A stretch of 64,000 nucleotides of DNA, from contig NZ_MOBM01000038.1 in NCBI RefSeq assembly GCF_003732275.1, positions 62,001 to 126,000 on the forward strand, written 5' to 3'. Source of the stretch: Pseudomonas frederiksbergensis. Its GTDB lineage: Bacteria; Pseudomonadota; Gammaproteobacteria; Pseudomonadales; Pseudomonadaceae. How positions within the stretch are numbered: position 1 is the first letter of the stretch; each line of letters begins with the position of its first letter. Of the stretch, positions 23,332 through 32,512 are shown in pieces. The notes below the pieces were generated by a model that was given only the letters and a program-made list of their open reading frames with translations, was not told the DNA's origin and did not search any database. The position numbers were made by a program, and so were the translations under genes.

Positions 23332-24255
23332 CTATGCTCCCGGTGCCAACATCAAATTGGGCGATAGGCGCTGGTAGCCTTCCTCCTCCAGGCGCATGTC
23401 CAGCATCAGGCTGGACAGGTCCGCCGAGAGTGCTTCGGCTTCGGCGTCGTTTTCCAGGTAGATCAGCTTCAGGTAGCTGTTACAGCCGGGGCAGACTTCC
23501 GCCCGCAACGGCGCCTGATTGGCAGCATGACGGTCATCCTCGAAACTGATGTATTGAAGCCCCTTGCTCTGTTCGCAATACACGCACTTGACCCGCACCG
23601 CGTGCCATTCGCAGGCACACAACGAGCACACCAGATAACGCAAACCGTTGTATTTGCCGCGATGACGAATCACCCCGGCCATCGCCGGCGAACCGCAGGC
23701 CGGGCATTGGCTGAGGCTGTCGCCGCGCTTGAGTTCAAGGTTGGGTGAACTCAGCAGCCAATGGCTCCAGGCCGCTTGCAGCGCTGCACCGAGGAACGGC
23801 ACCAGCTCTGCCGGCAGCATTGAATACTGGCCGCTGACCAAGGCAATCGCCCAGGCTTTGAGCAGCCCTGGGTTGGCACTGCGCAACGTCGCCACGGCGT
23901 TTTCTACCGCTGGTTGTGGCGGTGGCTGATAGCGTTGCAACAAGGCTTCGAGAAAGGGTAGCCAAACATTTTCACGCACCAGACTGTCGGCGGCGAACGG
24001 TGGCAAGCCATGTTCCACGCACACCCGAAGACGTTCGGGATCGGGCATGGCGGCCATGGGCGGATCGTCCATCAGGTTCTGCTGAACGTGGCACAGTCCG
24101 GCAACCAAACGCAGGTAATCCGCCAATGGATGCCCATCGGCCAGGCGTTCCAGGCGCAGCGCGCGCAAGGTGAACAGGTTGTTCGGTGGCAGGTACAGAA
24201 ACGGCGGTGAACTCGCCGCCGCTTCTATCTGCCCAGGCTCGAGGATCGTGGCCAA
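23332..24255 (-). CDS. fdhE: Formate dehydrogenase accessory protein FdhE
   Basis: This 307-residue cytoplasmic factor is needed for maturation of membrane formate dehydrogenase. Four Cys pairs of rubredoxin type are visible in the second half: CPACGS, CSLCACEW, CVYCEQ and CPGCNS, consistent with iron binding. The start is TTG at 24255 (LATILEPGQIEAAASS), with AAAGGATGA upstream; no in-frame ATG occurs before residue 60, so a rare TTG start is the best reading. It lies five bases after the fdnI stop and ends the fdn operon. Confidence 0.93.
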   Translation of the reverse strand: MATILEPGQIEAAASSPPFLYLPPNNLFTLRALRLERLADGHPLADYLRLVAGLCHVQQNLMDDPPMAAMPDPERLRVCVEHGLPPFAADSLVRENVWLPFLEALLQRYQPPPQPAVENAVATLRSANPGLLKAWAIALVSGQYSMLPAELVPFLGAALQAAWSHWLLSSPNLELKRGDSLSQCPACGSPAMAGVIRHRGKYNGLRYLVCSLCACEWHAVRVKCVYCEQSKGLQYISFEDDRHAANQAPLRAEVCPGCNSYLKLIYLENDAEAEALSADLSSLMLDMRLEEEGYQRLSPNLMLAPGA

Positions 24256-24259
24256 GGGG

Positions 24260-24913
24260 TCATCCTTTTTTGCTGATCGGTCGCTCGGGCGTCTCGTCTT
24301 GGGTCACTTCCCGGTACCAGAGCTCATGGTGTTTTCTCGCCCAGGCGCGGCTGACCCTGCCACGCACCATGGCGTGGACCGAGCCGCGAATCCAGATACC
24401 GGCATAAACGTGAACGATGATGCTCAGCACCAGGATGAACCCCGCCAGTGCATGCAGCAGCATCGCCCAGCGAATGCTGGTGATACCGAAGTACGCGCTG
24501 AACCAGGCACGCCAGATCACCAACCCGCTGAACAGCAGCACCAGCATGCAAATCAGCAACACCCAAAACAGTAGCTTCTGCCCCGGGTTGTATTTGCCGA
24601 TCGGAGGCACGCCCTCCTCCTCGTTTCGAATGACCGTCCCGACGCGCCTGAGCCACAACCGATCGTTGGCGCTGAAGTAATTCGCCCGCCCGAAACTGAA
24701 CACCAGGCCGAGGAACAGCACAAACATCGCCACGCCCATATACGGGTGCAAAATGCGCGTCCACGAACCGCCGCCAAACAGGTTGCTGAGCCAGAACAAC
24801 CCCGGATGGAACAAGGCCAGCCCCGACAGCGCGGCCATGAAAAACACAATTGCCACCAGCCAGTGGTTGGTGCGCTGGTTGGAGGTGTAGCGCAGGATCG
24901 GTTTGTCGTTCAT
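24260..24913 (-). CDS. fdnI: Formate dehydrogenase-N gamma subunit, cytochrome b556
   Basis: This 217-residue integral membrane subunit accepts electrons from the beta subunit and reduces quinone. Four hydrophobic helices are visible (WLVAIVFFMAALSGLALFHP, PYMGVAMFVLFLGLVFSFG, LFWVLLICMLVLLFSGLVIW, LLHALAGFILVLSIIVHVYA), with haem-ligand candidates His in NHWLV, in LHPYMG and in the last helix (IIVHVYA). Its ATG overlaps the fdxH stop by four bases. The isoenzyme could be FdN or FdO; sequence alone does not separate them. Confidence 0.94.
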   Translation of the reverse strand: MNDKPILRYTSNQRTNHWLVAIVFFMAALSGLALFHPGLFWLSNLFGGGSWTRILHPYMGVAMFVLFLGLVFSFGRANYFSANDRLWLRRVGTVIRNEEEGVPPIGKYNPGQKLLFWVLLICMLVLLFSGLVIWRAWFSAYFGITSIRWAMLLHALAGFILVLSIIVHVYAGIWIRGSVHAMVRGRVSRAWARKHHELWYREVTQDETPERPISKKG

Positions 24914-25854
24914 GGCCTGTCCTCCCCGCCGGGTTTCGTCGGATCAAAGGTGTGCACCGATGGATCGAATTCATGCACCGCCGGGTCGATGATGACTGGA
25001 TGTTCGTCTTCCTCGACCAACTGCGGCCCAACGCGCACGTAATGGAAGAACCCGGCCAGCACCGCCGCGCCCATGGCCAGCAACGCCAGGGGTTTGCTCA
25101 GGCCTTTCCACAGGTCCACCAGCGGACTGATCGCCGGGTGATCCGGCAACCCGGCATACAACCTGGGCGTGTCGGCATGGTGCAGCACATACATAACGTG
25201 GGTGCCGCCGACGCCTGCGGGGTCATACAAACCGGCGTTTTCGAAACCGCGACTCTTGAGGTCGACGATACGTTCGGCGGCGTGTTCTTTCATGTCTTCC
25301 TTGCTGCCGAAAACGATGGCGCCGGTCGGGCAGGTTTTCACACAGGCCGGCTCCAGCCCCACCGCCACCCGGTCCGAGCACAGCGTGCATTTATAAGCCT
25401 TGTGGTCCTTTTGCGAGATGCGCGGAATGTTGAACGGGCACCCGGTGATGCAATACCCGCAGCCGATGCAATGGTCCTGATCGAAATCGACGATGCCGTT
25501 GGCGTGCTTGATGATCGCGCCGGGGCTCGGGCACGCCGCCAGGCAGCCGGGCTCGGCGCAGTGCATGCAGCCGTCCTTGCGGATCAACCATTCGAGGTTG
25601 CCGGCGTCGGTCTCATGCTCGGTGAAGCGCATCAAGGTCCAGGTGTCTGCGCTGAGGTCTTGAGGGTTGTCGTAAGTGCCGAGGTTGTGACCGACATCGT
25701 CGCGCAGCTCGTTCCATTCCGAACAGGCGACCTGGCAGGCCTTGCAGCCGATGCACTTGGTGGTGTCGATCAGCTTGGCCACTTCCTCTTGCGTGCGCAC
25801 CGAGGGTGGCATGGTGGTGGTGGCCGAACGGGCGATGATGTCTTGGCTGGCCAT
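24910..25854 (-). CDS. fdxH: Formate dehydrogenase-N beta (iron-sulfur) subunit
   Basis: This 314-residue periplasm-facing electron-transfer subunit carries four [4Fe-4S] cluster motifs: CIGCKACQVACSEWN, CMHCAEPGCLAACPSPG, CIGCGYCITGCPFNIP and CTLCSDR...CVKTCPTGA. A single C-terminal transmembrane helix (LALLAMGAAVLAGFFHYVRV) anchors it. Its start follows the fdnG stop with no gap. It passes electrons from the Sec/Mo-bis-MGD alpha subunit to cytochrome b556. It has no signal peptide and would be exported by hitchhiking with the Tat-dependent alpha subunit. Confidence 0.95.
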   Translation of the reverse strand: MASQDIIARSATTTMPPSVRTQEEVAKLIDTTKCIGCKACQVACSEWNELRDDVGHNLGTYDNPQDLSADTWTLMRFTEHETDAGNLEWLIRKDGCMHCAEPGCLAACPSPGAIIKHANGIVDFDQDHCIGCGYCITGCPFNIPRISQKDHKAYKCTLCSDRVAVGLEPACVKTCPTGAIVFGSKEDMKEHAAERIVDLKSRGFENAGLYDPAGVGGTHVMYVLHHADTPRLYAGLPDHPAISPLVDLWKGLSKPLALLAMGAAVLAGFFHYVRVGPQLVEEDEHPVIIDPAVHEFDPSVHTFDPTKPGGEDRP

Positions 25855-28800
25855 TTAGACTTTCTCCACGTTGACCAGGAATGACTTGGATTCCGGGGTC
25901 TGTGTGTTGCCATCGCCGAGGAACGGCACCAGGGTGTTGGTCAGGTAACCGTGACGGGTGGCGCCGGTGAAGCCCCAGTGCAACGGGATACCGATCTGAT
26001 GCACCACCTGGTTGTTGACCTGTAGCGGACGAATCCGCTTGGTCACCACCGCCACCGCTTCGATATGCCCGCGCTTGGAACTGACCCGCACCCTGTCACC
26101 GGCAGCAATGCCCTTCTCCTTGGCCAGCACCTCGCCGATTTCGACAAACTGCTCAGGTTGGGTCACGGCATTGATCGGGCAATGCTTGGTCCAGAAGTGG
26201 AAGTGTTCGGTCAGCCGGTAGCTGGTCGCCGCATAAGGGAAGTCCTTGGCCTGCCCGAGGGTGTCCCAGACTGAATCGAAGATCCGCCCGGCCGGGTTGC
26301 TGGTCGCCTGCTTGTTGTTGGGGTGCATCGGGTTGATGCCAATGGGCGTCTCGAACGGCTCATAGTGTTCGGGGAACGGCCCTTCGTTCATCTTGTCGAG
26401 GGCGAAGAAACGCGCCACGCCTTCGGGGTTCATGATGAACGGGTTCATCCCGGCTTCCGGCGGCACATCGGCCTTGTAGTCAGGCACGTCGGTGCCGGTC
26501 CAGACCTTGCCGTTCCACCACACCAGCCGCTTGTTCGGGTCCCATGGTTTGCCTTGAGGGTCGCAAGAGGCGCGGTTGTAGAGAATCCGTCGGTTCATCG
26601 GCCAGGCCCAGGCCCAGCCCAGGTTCTGCTTCATGCCGAAAGGATCGCTGTTGTCACGCCGGGCCATGTTGTTGCCCTGCTCGGTCCAGCTGCCGCAGAA
26701 GATCCAGCACCCGGACGCCGTGCTGCCATCGTCCTTGAGTTGGCCGAAGCCGGACAGCTGCTGACCGGCCTTGACCACCGCGCCCGAGGCGTCAGTGACA
26801 TCGGCGATGGCGTAGCCGTTGAATTCCCGGGCCAGCTCTTCCGGCGTCGGGTCATCCGGTACCTTGTAGGGCCAGTCGAGCTTGAGGATCGGCTCGGCCC
26901 AGGCACCGCCGTTGGCCTGGTAACGCTTGCGCAGGCGCAAGAACAGCTCGGCCATGATCTTCACGTCCGTGCGCGCCTGCCCCGGGCCATCAGCACCCTT
27001 CCAGTGCCATTGCAGCCAGCGACCGCTGTTGACCAGCGAACCGTTTTCTTCGGCGAAACAGGTGGTGGGTAGACGGATGACTTCGGTCTGGATCTCGGCC
27101 GTTTGCACATCGTTGTAAGGCCCGGCGTTGCGCCAGAACTCCGAAGTTTCGGTGGCCAGTGGGTCCATCACCACCAGCCACTTGAGTTTGGCCAGCGCCT
27201 TCATCACCCGGTTCTTGTCCGGCAAGGCGGCGATCGGGTTGAAGCCCTGGCACATGTAGCCATTGACCTCGCCCTTGCCCATCATGTCGAACATTTTCAG
27301 GATGTCGTAGCCGGGAATATCCAGCTTGGGCAGCCAGTCGTAGCCCCAGTTATTCTCGGCGGTGGCATTGGCGCCGTACCAGGCTTTCATCAGGCTGACG
27401 TGAAACTTGCCGTAGTTCTGCCAGTAGGACATCTGCCCGGGACGCAACGGCTTGAGTGCGCGCTTGGCGATATAGGTGTTGTAATCCTGTTCGGCTTCGG
27501 CCGGCAGGGTCAGGTAACCGGGCAGCAGGTTGGACAGCAAGCCCAGGTCGGTCAGGCCCTGGATGTTGGAGTGCCCGCGCAGGGCGTTGACGCCCCCGCC
27601 CGGCATGCCGACGTTGCCCAGCAGCAGTTGCACCATGGCCGCGCTGCGGATCATCTGCGAGCCGGTCGAATGCTGGGTCCAGCCTAGCGCGTAGAGAATC
27701 GTCATGGTTTTGCCCGGTTGCGAGCAGGTGGCGATCTCCTCCCAGATTTTCTTCATCGCGTCCACGGGCATGCCGCAGACCTGACTGGCCAGCTCCAGGG
27801 TGTAGCGGCTGTAATGCTGCTTCATTAATTGGTAGACGCAGCGTGGGTCTTGCAAGGTCGGGTCGACTTTGGCGAAACCGTCCTCGCCGATTTCATAGCC
27901 CCAGCCGGACTTGTCGGTGTAGGTGCGCTTGCTTGCGTCGTAACCGCTGAACAACCCGTCTTCGAAGCCGTAGTTGGCCTTGACGATGAACGACACGTCC
28001 GTATAGGCGCGTACGTATTCGTGCTGGATCTTGTCTTCGGTCAGCAGGTAATTGATCAGCCCGCCCATGAAGGCGATGTCGGTGCCGGTGCGGATCGGTG
28101 CGTAATAGTCGGCCACCGAGGCGGTGCGGGTGAAACGCGGGTCGACCACAATCAGCCGCGCCTTGTTGTGGGCTTTGGCTTCGGTCACCCATTTGAAACC
28201 GCAAGGGTGCGCTTCCGCGGCGTTGCCACCCATCACCAGAACCAGATTCGCGTTGGCGATATCGGTCCAGTGGTTGGTCATGGCACCACGGCCATACGTC
28301 GGGGCAAGACTTGCCACCGTCGGGCCATGTCAGACACGTGCCTGGTTATCAAACCCCAGCATGCCGAGACTGCGAATTACCTTGTGGGTGATGTACCCCG
28401 CTTCGTTGGACGATGCCGACGCCGCGAGGAAACCGGTGCTCAGCCAGCGGTTCACCGTTTGCCCTTGAGCGTTCTTCTCGATGAAGTTGGCGTCGCGGTC
28501 GGCCTTCATCAGGTCGGCGATGCGATCCAGCGCTTCATCCCAGGAGATTCGCGTCCACTCCGTGGTGCCGGGCTTGCGCACCTGCGGGTACTGGAGACGG
28601 CTGGGGCTGTGAATGAAATCGAGCAGGCCTGCGCCTTTGGGGCAGAGGGTGCCGCGATTGACGGGGTGGTCGGCATCGCCTTCGATGTGGATGATGCTCT
28701 GGGCGACATTCTTCGCGTTGTCGCCCTGGCTGTACATGATCAAGCCGCAACCGACCGAGCAGTACGGGCAGGTGTTGCGGGTTTCATGGGTATGGGCGAG

Positions 28801-28920
28801 CTTGAAATGACGCACTTGTTCGGCGAAAGCCGGCGTCGGGGCCATGCCCAGCGCGCCGAGGCTTGAGCCCGCAAGGCCGAGACCAGCGACCTTGAAGAAC
28901 TGACGACGGTTGAGGTCCAT
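25855..28920 (-). CDS. fdnG: Formate dehydrogenase-N alpha subunit, selenoprotein
   Basis: This is a single 1021-residue catalytic subunit interrupted by an in-frame TGA at 28330-28332, read as Sec197 in NQARV-U-HGPTVASLAP, exactly the E. coli FdnG context (U196). The N-terminus is a Tat signal (MDLNRRQFFKVAGLGLAGSS). The 4Fe-4S motif is CPYCSVGCGLIMY, followed by Mo-bis-MGD dehydrogenase domains. Formate is oxidised to CO2 in the periplasm. A small hairpin, GGCAAGTCTTGCC, lies 14 bases after the TGA as a SECIS. The neighbouring selA, selB and tRNA-Sec confirm the read-through. Automatic annotation would split it at the TGA into a 196-residue fragment and an 820-residue one. Confidence 0.97.
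28293..28332 (-). promoter_or_regulatory. SECIS element with selenocysteine TGA
   Basis: The TGA is 28330-28332. Fourteen bases downstream is the hairpin GGCAA-GTC-TTGCC (28303-28315), with flanking CGACGG/CCGACG able to extend the stem imperfectly. Distance and the apical GUC fit bacterial SECIS elements of fdnG type. Confidence 0.85.
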
Positions 28921-29154
28921 CGTGCACTCCTGATCAGGTGGAAACCCGGTGCGTTGGCCGGGTTTTTCTGGACGATCACGGTGACGGTAACCTATCTACC
29001 GCCACTTAGAACTTTAGACAATGTTGCCGTGCGCCGTCTGAAAACCGACCGTCGGCGGCTTGCCGGTCATGCTCTGTTGCGCAATTCGCCAGCGATCAAG
29101 GTTGGCGCTTATCATGGCCGCCGGATTAACCCCCTGCCTTTTATGAGACTGAGC

Positions 29155-30303
29155 ATGACTTTCGATTTTGATCAGGTGTTCGACCGCCATGGCACCGGCA
29201 GTACCAAATGGAGCCGCTACCCGGCCGACGTGTTGCCGATGTGGGTCGCCGACATGGACTTTGCCGCGCCACCAGCGATCATTCAGGCGCTGCAAAAACG
29301 CCTGGAACACCCGATGCTCGGTTACAGCGTGGCTCAGGATGACTTGCGTGACGCCATCGTCGCCGACCTCTGGAACAAGTACGCCTGGCGTGTGCAACCT
29401 CAAGAGCTGATATTCCTGCCGGGTATCGAGTCGGGTTTCAACATGGCCCTGCATGCGCTGGTTCAGCCGCAGCAGAACGTGGTCGTGCAGACGCCAAACT
29501 ACCCGCCGCTGCGCCATGCACCGGGCCACTGGCAGTTGAACAAGGTCGAGCTGGACTTCGACGCGTTGGCCGATGGTACGTACGCGACGCCACTCGAAGC
29601 CTTGCGCCAGGCGCTGCAAGGGGGCGGCGCGCTGTTGCTGAGCAACCCGCATAACCCGCTGGGCAAGGTCTTCCCGCGCGAGGAACTGCAAGCGGTCGCC
29701 GACATTTGCCTGGAGCAGGACGCCTGGATCATCTCCGACGAGATCCATTCCGAACTGTGCTTCGACGGGCGCGTACACATTCCGACCGCCTCGCTCAGCC
29801 CGCAGATCGCCAAGCACACCATCACCCTGATGTCGGCGAGCAAGGCCTACAACATCGCCGGTTTGAAGACGGCGTTCATGATCATTCAAGACGCGGCGCT
29901 GCGCCATCGGGTCAACAGCGCCCGTTGCGGCATGGTCGACAGCGTCAACCCGCTGGGCCTGGAAGCCACCCGCGTCGCCTACAGCGAAGGCGGTCCGTGG
30001 CTGGCTGAACTCATGGCCTACCTGCAAAGCAATCGGGATTATCTGGTGGAGGCGGTTCGCACGCGGTTGCCGGGTGTGACCATGAACATTCCTCAGGGCA
30101 CTTACCTGGCGTGGTTCGACTGCACGGCGCTGGGGCTGGATAACCCGCAGCAATTCTTCCTCGAACAGGCCAAGGTCGGGCTGAGCGCAGGGCTGGATTT
30201 CGGCGATAACGCCCGGCAGTTCGTGCGCTTGAACTTCGGCTGCCCGCGGGCGCTGCTGGAGGAAGGAATCGCGCGGATGGAGCGTAGTTTGCGTAACCGC
30301 TGA
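29155..30303 (+). CDS. PatB/MalY-family PLP aminotransferase or cystathionine beta-lyase
   Basis: This 382-residue fold-type I PLP enzyme has MTFDFDQVFDRHGTGSTKW and MWVADMDFAAPP at the N-terminus, LLSNPHNPLGKVF for the cofactor Asn, ISDEIHSELCF for the cofactor Asp, and the Schiff-base lysine in SASKAYNIAGLKTA. These are the MalY/PatB (C-S lyase) signatures rather than those of general aminotransferases. Start 29155 was chosen on family N-terminus and length; the frame is open back to 28954 but that part has no similarity. It is divergent from fdnG. Likely reaction: beta-elimination of cystathionine or cysteine S-conjugates to pyruvate, ammonia and a thiol. Confidence 0.9.
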   Translation: MTFDFDQVFDRHGTGSTKWSRYPADVLPMWVADMDFAAPPAIIQALQKRLEHPMLGYSVAQDDLRDAIVADLWNKYAWRVQPQELIFLPGIESGFNMALHALVQPQQNVVVQTPNYPPLRHAPGHWQLNKVELDFDALADGTYATPLEALRQALQGGGALLLSNPHNPLGKVFPREELQAVADICLEQDAWIISDEIHSELCFDGRVHIPTASLSPQIAKHTITLMSASKAYNIAGLKTAFMIIQDAALRHRVNSARCGMVDSVNPLGLEATRVAYSEGGPWLAELMAYLQSNRDYLVEAVRTRLPGVTMNIPQGTYLAWFDCTALGLDNPQQFFLEQAKVGLSAGLDFGDNARQFVRLNFGCPRALLEEGIARMERSLRNR

Positions 30304-30338
30304 CTCTTTCACGAACTCAAGAACAACAAGGATCAAAT

Positions 30339-30427
30339 GTGGGAGCGGGCTTGCTCGCGAAGGCGGAGTGTCAGGCGACATCCCTCTTGACTGTAAGGCA
30401 GTCTTCGCGAGCAAGCCCGCTCCCACA
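30339..30427. repeat. REP doublet (GGGCTTGC variant)
   Basis: TGTGGGAGCGGGCTTGCTCGCGA and its inverse TCGCGAGCAAGCCCGCTCCCACA, a variant with compensating changes in both arms. It lies between the PatB-like gene and the SDR; the remaining 120 bases to 30551 hold the SDR promoter. Confidence 0.92.
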
Positions 30428-30551
30428 AGGGATTTGTGTGCTTTTGTGGATTGCGGAAATCCAACCGAACTCAAGACAAAAGACCGGGGTCAACCCTCAA
30501 CGAGCGCTTGTGGCGCTTGAGTCTTTTGCCTTGAACAGAGGAGATTTCCCG

Positions 30552-31409
30552 ATGACTGACTATCCAAAACCACCCTTCCCCAAACAAAGCCAGCCAGTCC
30601 CCGGGGTTCAAACGAAAATGGACCCTTACCCGGATTGTGGCGAGCAGAGCTACAAAGGTTCGGGTCGGCTGGAGGGCAAGATCGCCCTGATCACCGGGGC
30701 CGACAGTGGCATCGGCCGTGCGGTGGCGATTGCATTCGCCCGGGAAGGCGCGGATGTGGTGGTTGCCTACTTGAATGAAACTGAAGACGCGCAGGAAACC
30801 GCGCGCTGGGTCGAACAGGCCGGTCGTCAATGCCTGCTGCTGCCCGGTGATGTGGCGCAGAAAGCGCACTGCCAGGCGCTGATCGACAAAACGGTCGAGC
30901 GCTTTGGCCGGATCGACATTCTGGTCAACAACGCCGCGTTTCAGATGACCCACGAAAACATCGAGGACATCCCGGACGAAGAATGGGTGATGACCTTCGA
31001 TGTGAACGTCACGGCCATGTTCAGGCTCTGTCAGGCCGCGCTCAAGCACATGAAGCCCGGCAGTTCGATCATCAACACCAGCTCGATCAACTCCGACATG
31101 CCCAAGCCGACATTGCTGGCCTACGCGACCACCAAGGGCGCGATTGCCAACTTCACCGGCGGCCTGGCGCAGATGCTCGGCCCGAAAAACATTCGGGTAA
31201 ACAGCGTGGCACCGGGGCCGATCTGGACGCCGCTGATTGTCTCGACCATGCCCGATGAAGAAGTGCAAAACTTCGGATCGCAAACCCCGCTCGGCCGTCC
31301 CGGTCAACCGGTGGAAGTCGCGCCGATTTATGTGCTGCTGGCCTCGGATGAAGCCAGCTACATCACCGGGCAACGGTATGGCGTCACGGGTGGCAAGCCG
31401 ATGCTTTGA
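30552..31409 (+). CDS. YghA-like short-chain dehydrogenase
   Basis: This 285-residue SDR has the N-terminal extension (PPFPKQSQPVPGVQTKMDPY) of the YghA/general-stress subgroup, nucleotide motif ITGADSGIGRA at about residues 47-57, NNAAF at about 125, and an active site with Ser in INTSSINS and a YATTK Tyr-Lys pair. Start 30552 has GAGGAG upstream. Substrate is unknown; family members reduce aldehydes or ketones with NADP and are often under stress-sigma control. It stands alone between a REP doublet and another inverted repeat. Confidence 0.9.
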   Translation: MTDYPKPPFPKQSQPVPGVQTKMDPYPDCGEQSYKGSGRLEGKIALITGADSGIGRAVAIAFAREGADVVVAYLNETEDAQETARWVEQAGRQCLLLPGDVAQKAHCQALIDKTVERFGRIDILVNNAAFQMTHENIEDIPDEEWVMTFDVNVTAMFRLCQAALKHMKPGSSIINTSSINSDMPKPTLLAYATTKGAIANFTGGLAQMLGPKNIRVNSVAPGPIWTPLIVSTMPDEEVQNFGSQTPLGRPGQPVEVAPIYVLLASDEASYITGQRYGVTGGKPML

Positions 31410-31439
31410 TGCTGCTGGCCTGGCCTGCGTTCGGCCCCT

Positions 31440-31524
31440 GTAGGAGCTGCCGAAGGCTGCGATCTTTTGATTTTGATGTCAGCGAAAGCAAGATCAAAAG
31501 ATCGCAGCCTTCGGCAGCTCCTAC
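31440..31524. repeat. Long inverted repeat of the second family
   Basis: GTAGGAGCTGCCGAAGGCTG... (31440-31471) is perfectly inverted at 31493-31524, with 32-base arms. It shares GTAGGAGC and GGCTGCGATCTTTTGAT with the element at 23131. Located between convergent genes, it may also end transcription. Confidence 0.92.
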
Positions 31525-31539
31525 GGGGATCGCGGTGAA

Positions 31540-31986
31540 TCAGGGCTCTTGAGCAATCACCGAAATCTTGCCGTTGCGCTCGATGATGGCGAATTTGATC
31601 TGCTCAAGGGTTTCAATACCCTGGCTCGAACGCGCGGCCTCCATGACATCCGCTTCGACCAGTCGCGCATGACGCAGGCGTTTGTGCAGGATCTTGCCGT
31701 TCTCGACGATGATCGTCGGCCCACCATCGATCAGCCGCTGCACCCATTGCGAGCGCTGTTTGAGCAATGAAAGCCCGACGTCAATGGCAATCAGCGTAAC
31801 GATCACCAGCATCGAATTGGTCAGGGAAAAATCATTGCCCAACAGCGCCTGTTGCGTCGCCTCGCCGATGATCATCAGCAGCACGAAATCAAACGTCGTC
31901 AGTTCGGCCAGCGAGCGCCGACCGGCGATCTTGAACAGCACCATCAACGCCAGGTACATCACGGCCGCGCGCAATACCGAATCCAT
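31540..31986 (-). CDS. YetF/DUF421 family membrane protein
   Basis: This 148-residue protein has two or three N-terminal helices (AAVMYLALMVLFKIAGRRSL, DFVLLMIIGEATQQALL, MLVIVTLIAIDVGLSLL) and a cytoplasmic C-terminal YetF domain (GGPTIIVENGKILHKRLRHA, then EQIKFAIIERNGKISVI). AGGTGACTT precedes the ATG. It ends an overlapping trio with the unknown gene at 31994 and pncC, seven bases apart. Bacillus YetF-type proteins are linked to spore or envelope functions; the role here is unknown. Confidence 0.88.
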   Translation of the reverse strand: MDSVLRAAVMYLALMVLFKIAGRRSLAELTTFDFVLLMIIGEATQQALLGNDFSLTNSMLVIVTLIAIDVGLSLLKQRSQWVQRLIDGGPTIIVENGKILHKRLRHARLVEADVMEAARSSQGIETLEQIKFAIIERNGKISVIAQEP

Positions 31987-31993
31987 AAGTCAC

Positions 31994-32512
31994 CTAAGGG
32001 AAAATGAATTGATCCACCTTGACGGGGGCGGCACCGGGCGAGGCGATACGGCTGCGAAACAGTCCCAGCCCATCCCCGCGCAACGTCAGGTAAAGGCTGG
32101 CCTGCCCTTGCGCGTCGGTTTGCACCCACAGTTTCATGCCCTGCTCGCCACTGAGTGCACGCACAGGTTCCGGTTGCAGGGTTTCGATGTCGAAGCCTTC
32201 CAGCAGTTCTCCAGTCAGCTCCAGTTCAACCGTGGCATCCGGCTGGCCGATCACGCTGAGCTTCATCGGATTGGTCGAGCCATGACGGTGGAACATCTCG
32301 TACTCCACCCGTACCTTGCCATCGCTGCCATGAACGTCCCGGGAGCTGAGCGGGCCGCGTGAAAACAAACCGAGCAAGGCCAGCACCACCAGCAGCACCA
32401 ACACATACCAGCCCCAGCGCTCGAATCGCCAGACCTTGACCTGATACGCCATGTCTTCGCGCACCGGAAAATCGCGGCTGTGGTATTCGGTGCGGCGGGA
32501 TTCGTCGTTCAT
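31994..32512 (-). CDS. Single-pass membrane protein of unknown function, 172 aa
   Basis: The protein has a charged cytoplasmic N-terminus (MNDESRRTEYHSRDFPVRED), one transmembrane helix (WYVLVLLVVLALLGLFSRG, about residues 35-53) and a periplasmic beta-rich domain (KVRVEYEMFHRHGSTNPMKL, ATVELELTGELLEGFDI, GQASLYLTLRGDGLG). I know no named family. Its start overlaps the pncC stop by four bases, and YetF follows seven bases on, so the three genes are translated from one message. Confidence 0.82.
   Translation of the reverse strand: MNDESRRTEYHSRDFPVREDMAYQVKVWRFERWGWYVLVLLVVLALLGLFSRGPLSSRDVHGSDGKVRVEYEMFHRHGSTNPMKLSVIGQPDATVELELTGELLEGFDIETLQPEPVRALSGEQGMKLWVQTDAQGQASLYLTLRGDGLGLFRSRIASPGAAPVKVDQFIFP

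Noticed and set aside
25855..28920. fdnG as a frameshifted or nonsense-broken pseudogene
   Set aside because: The TGA falls exactly at the known selenocysteine site, a SECIS-like hairpin follows, and tRNA-Sec, selA and selB are adjacent.
29014..30474. 486-codon minus-strand frame opposite the PatB-like gene
   Set aside because: Antisense shadow that also crosses a REP doublet.
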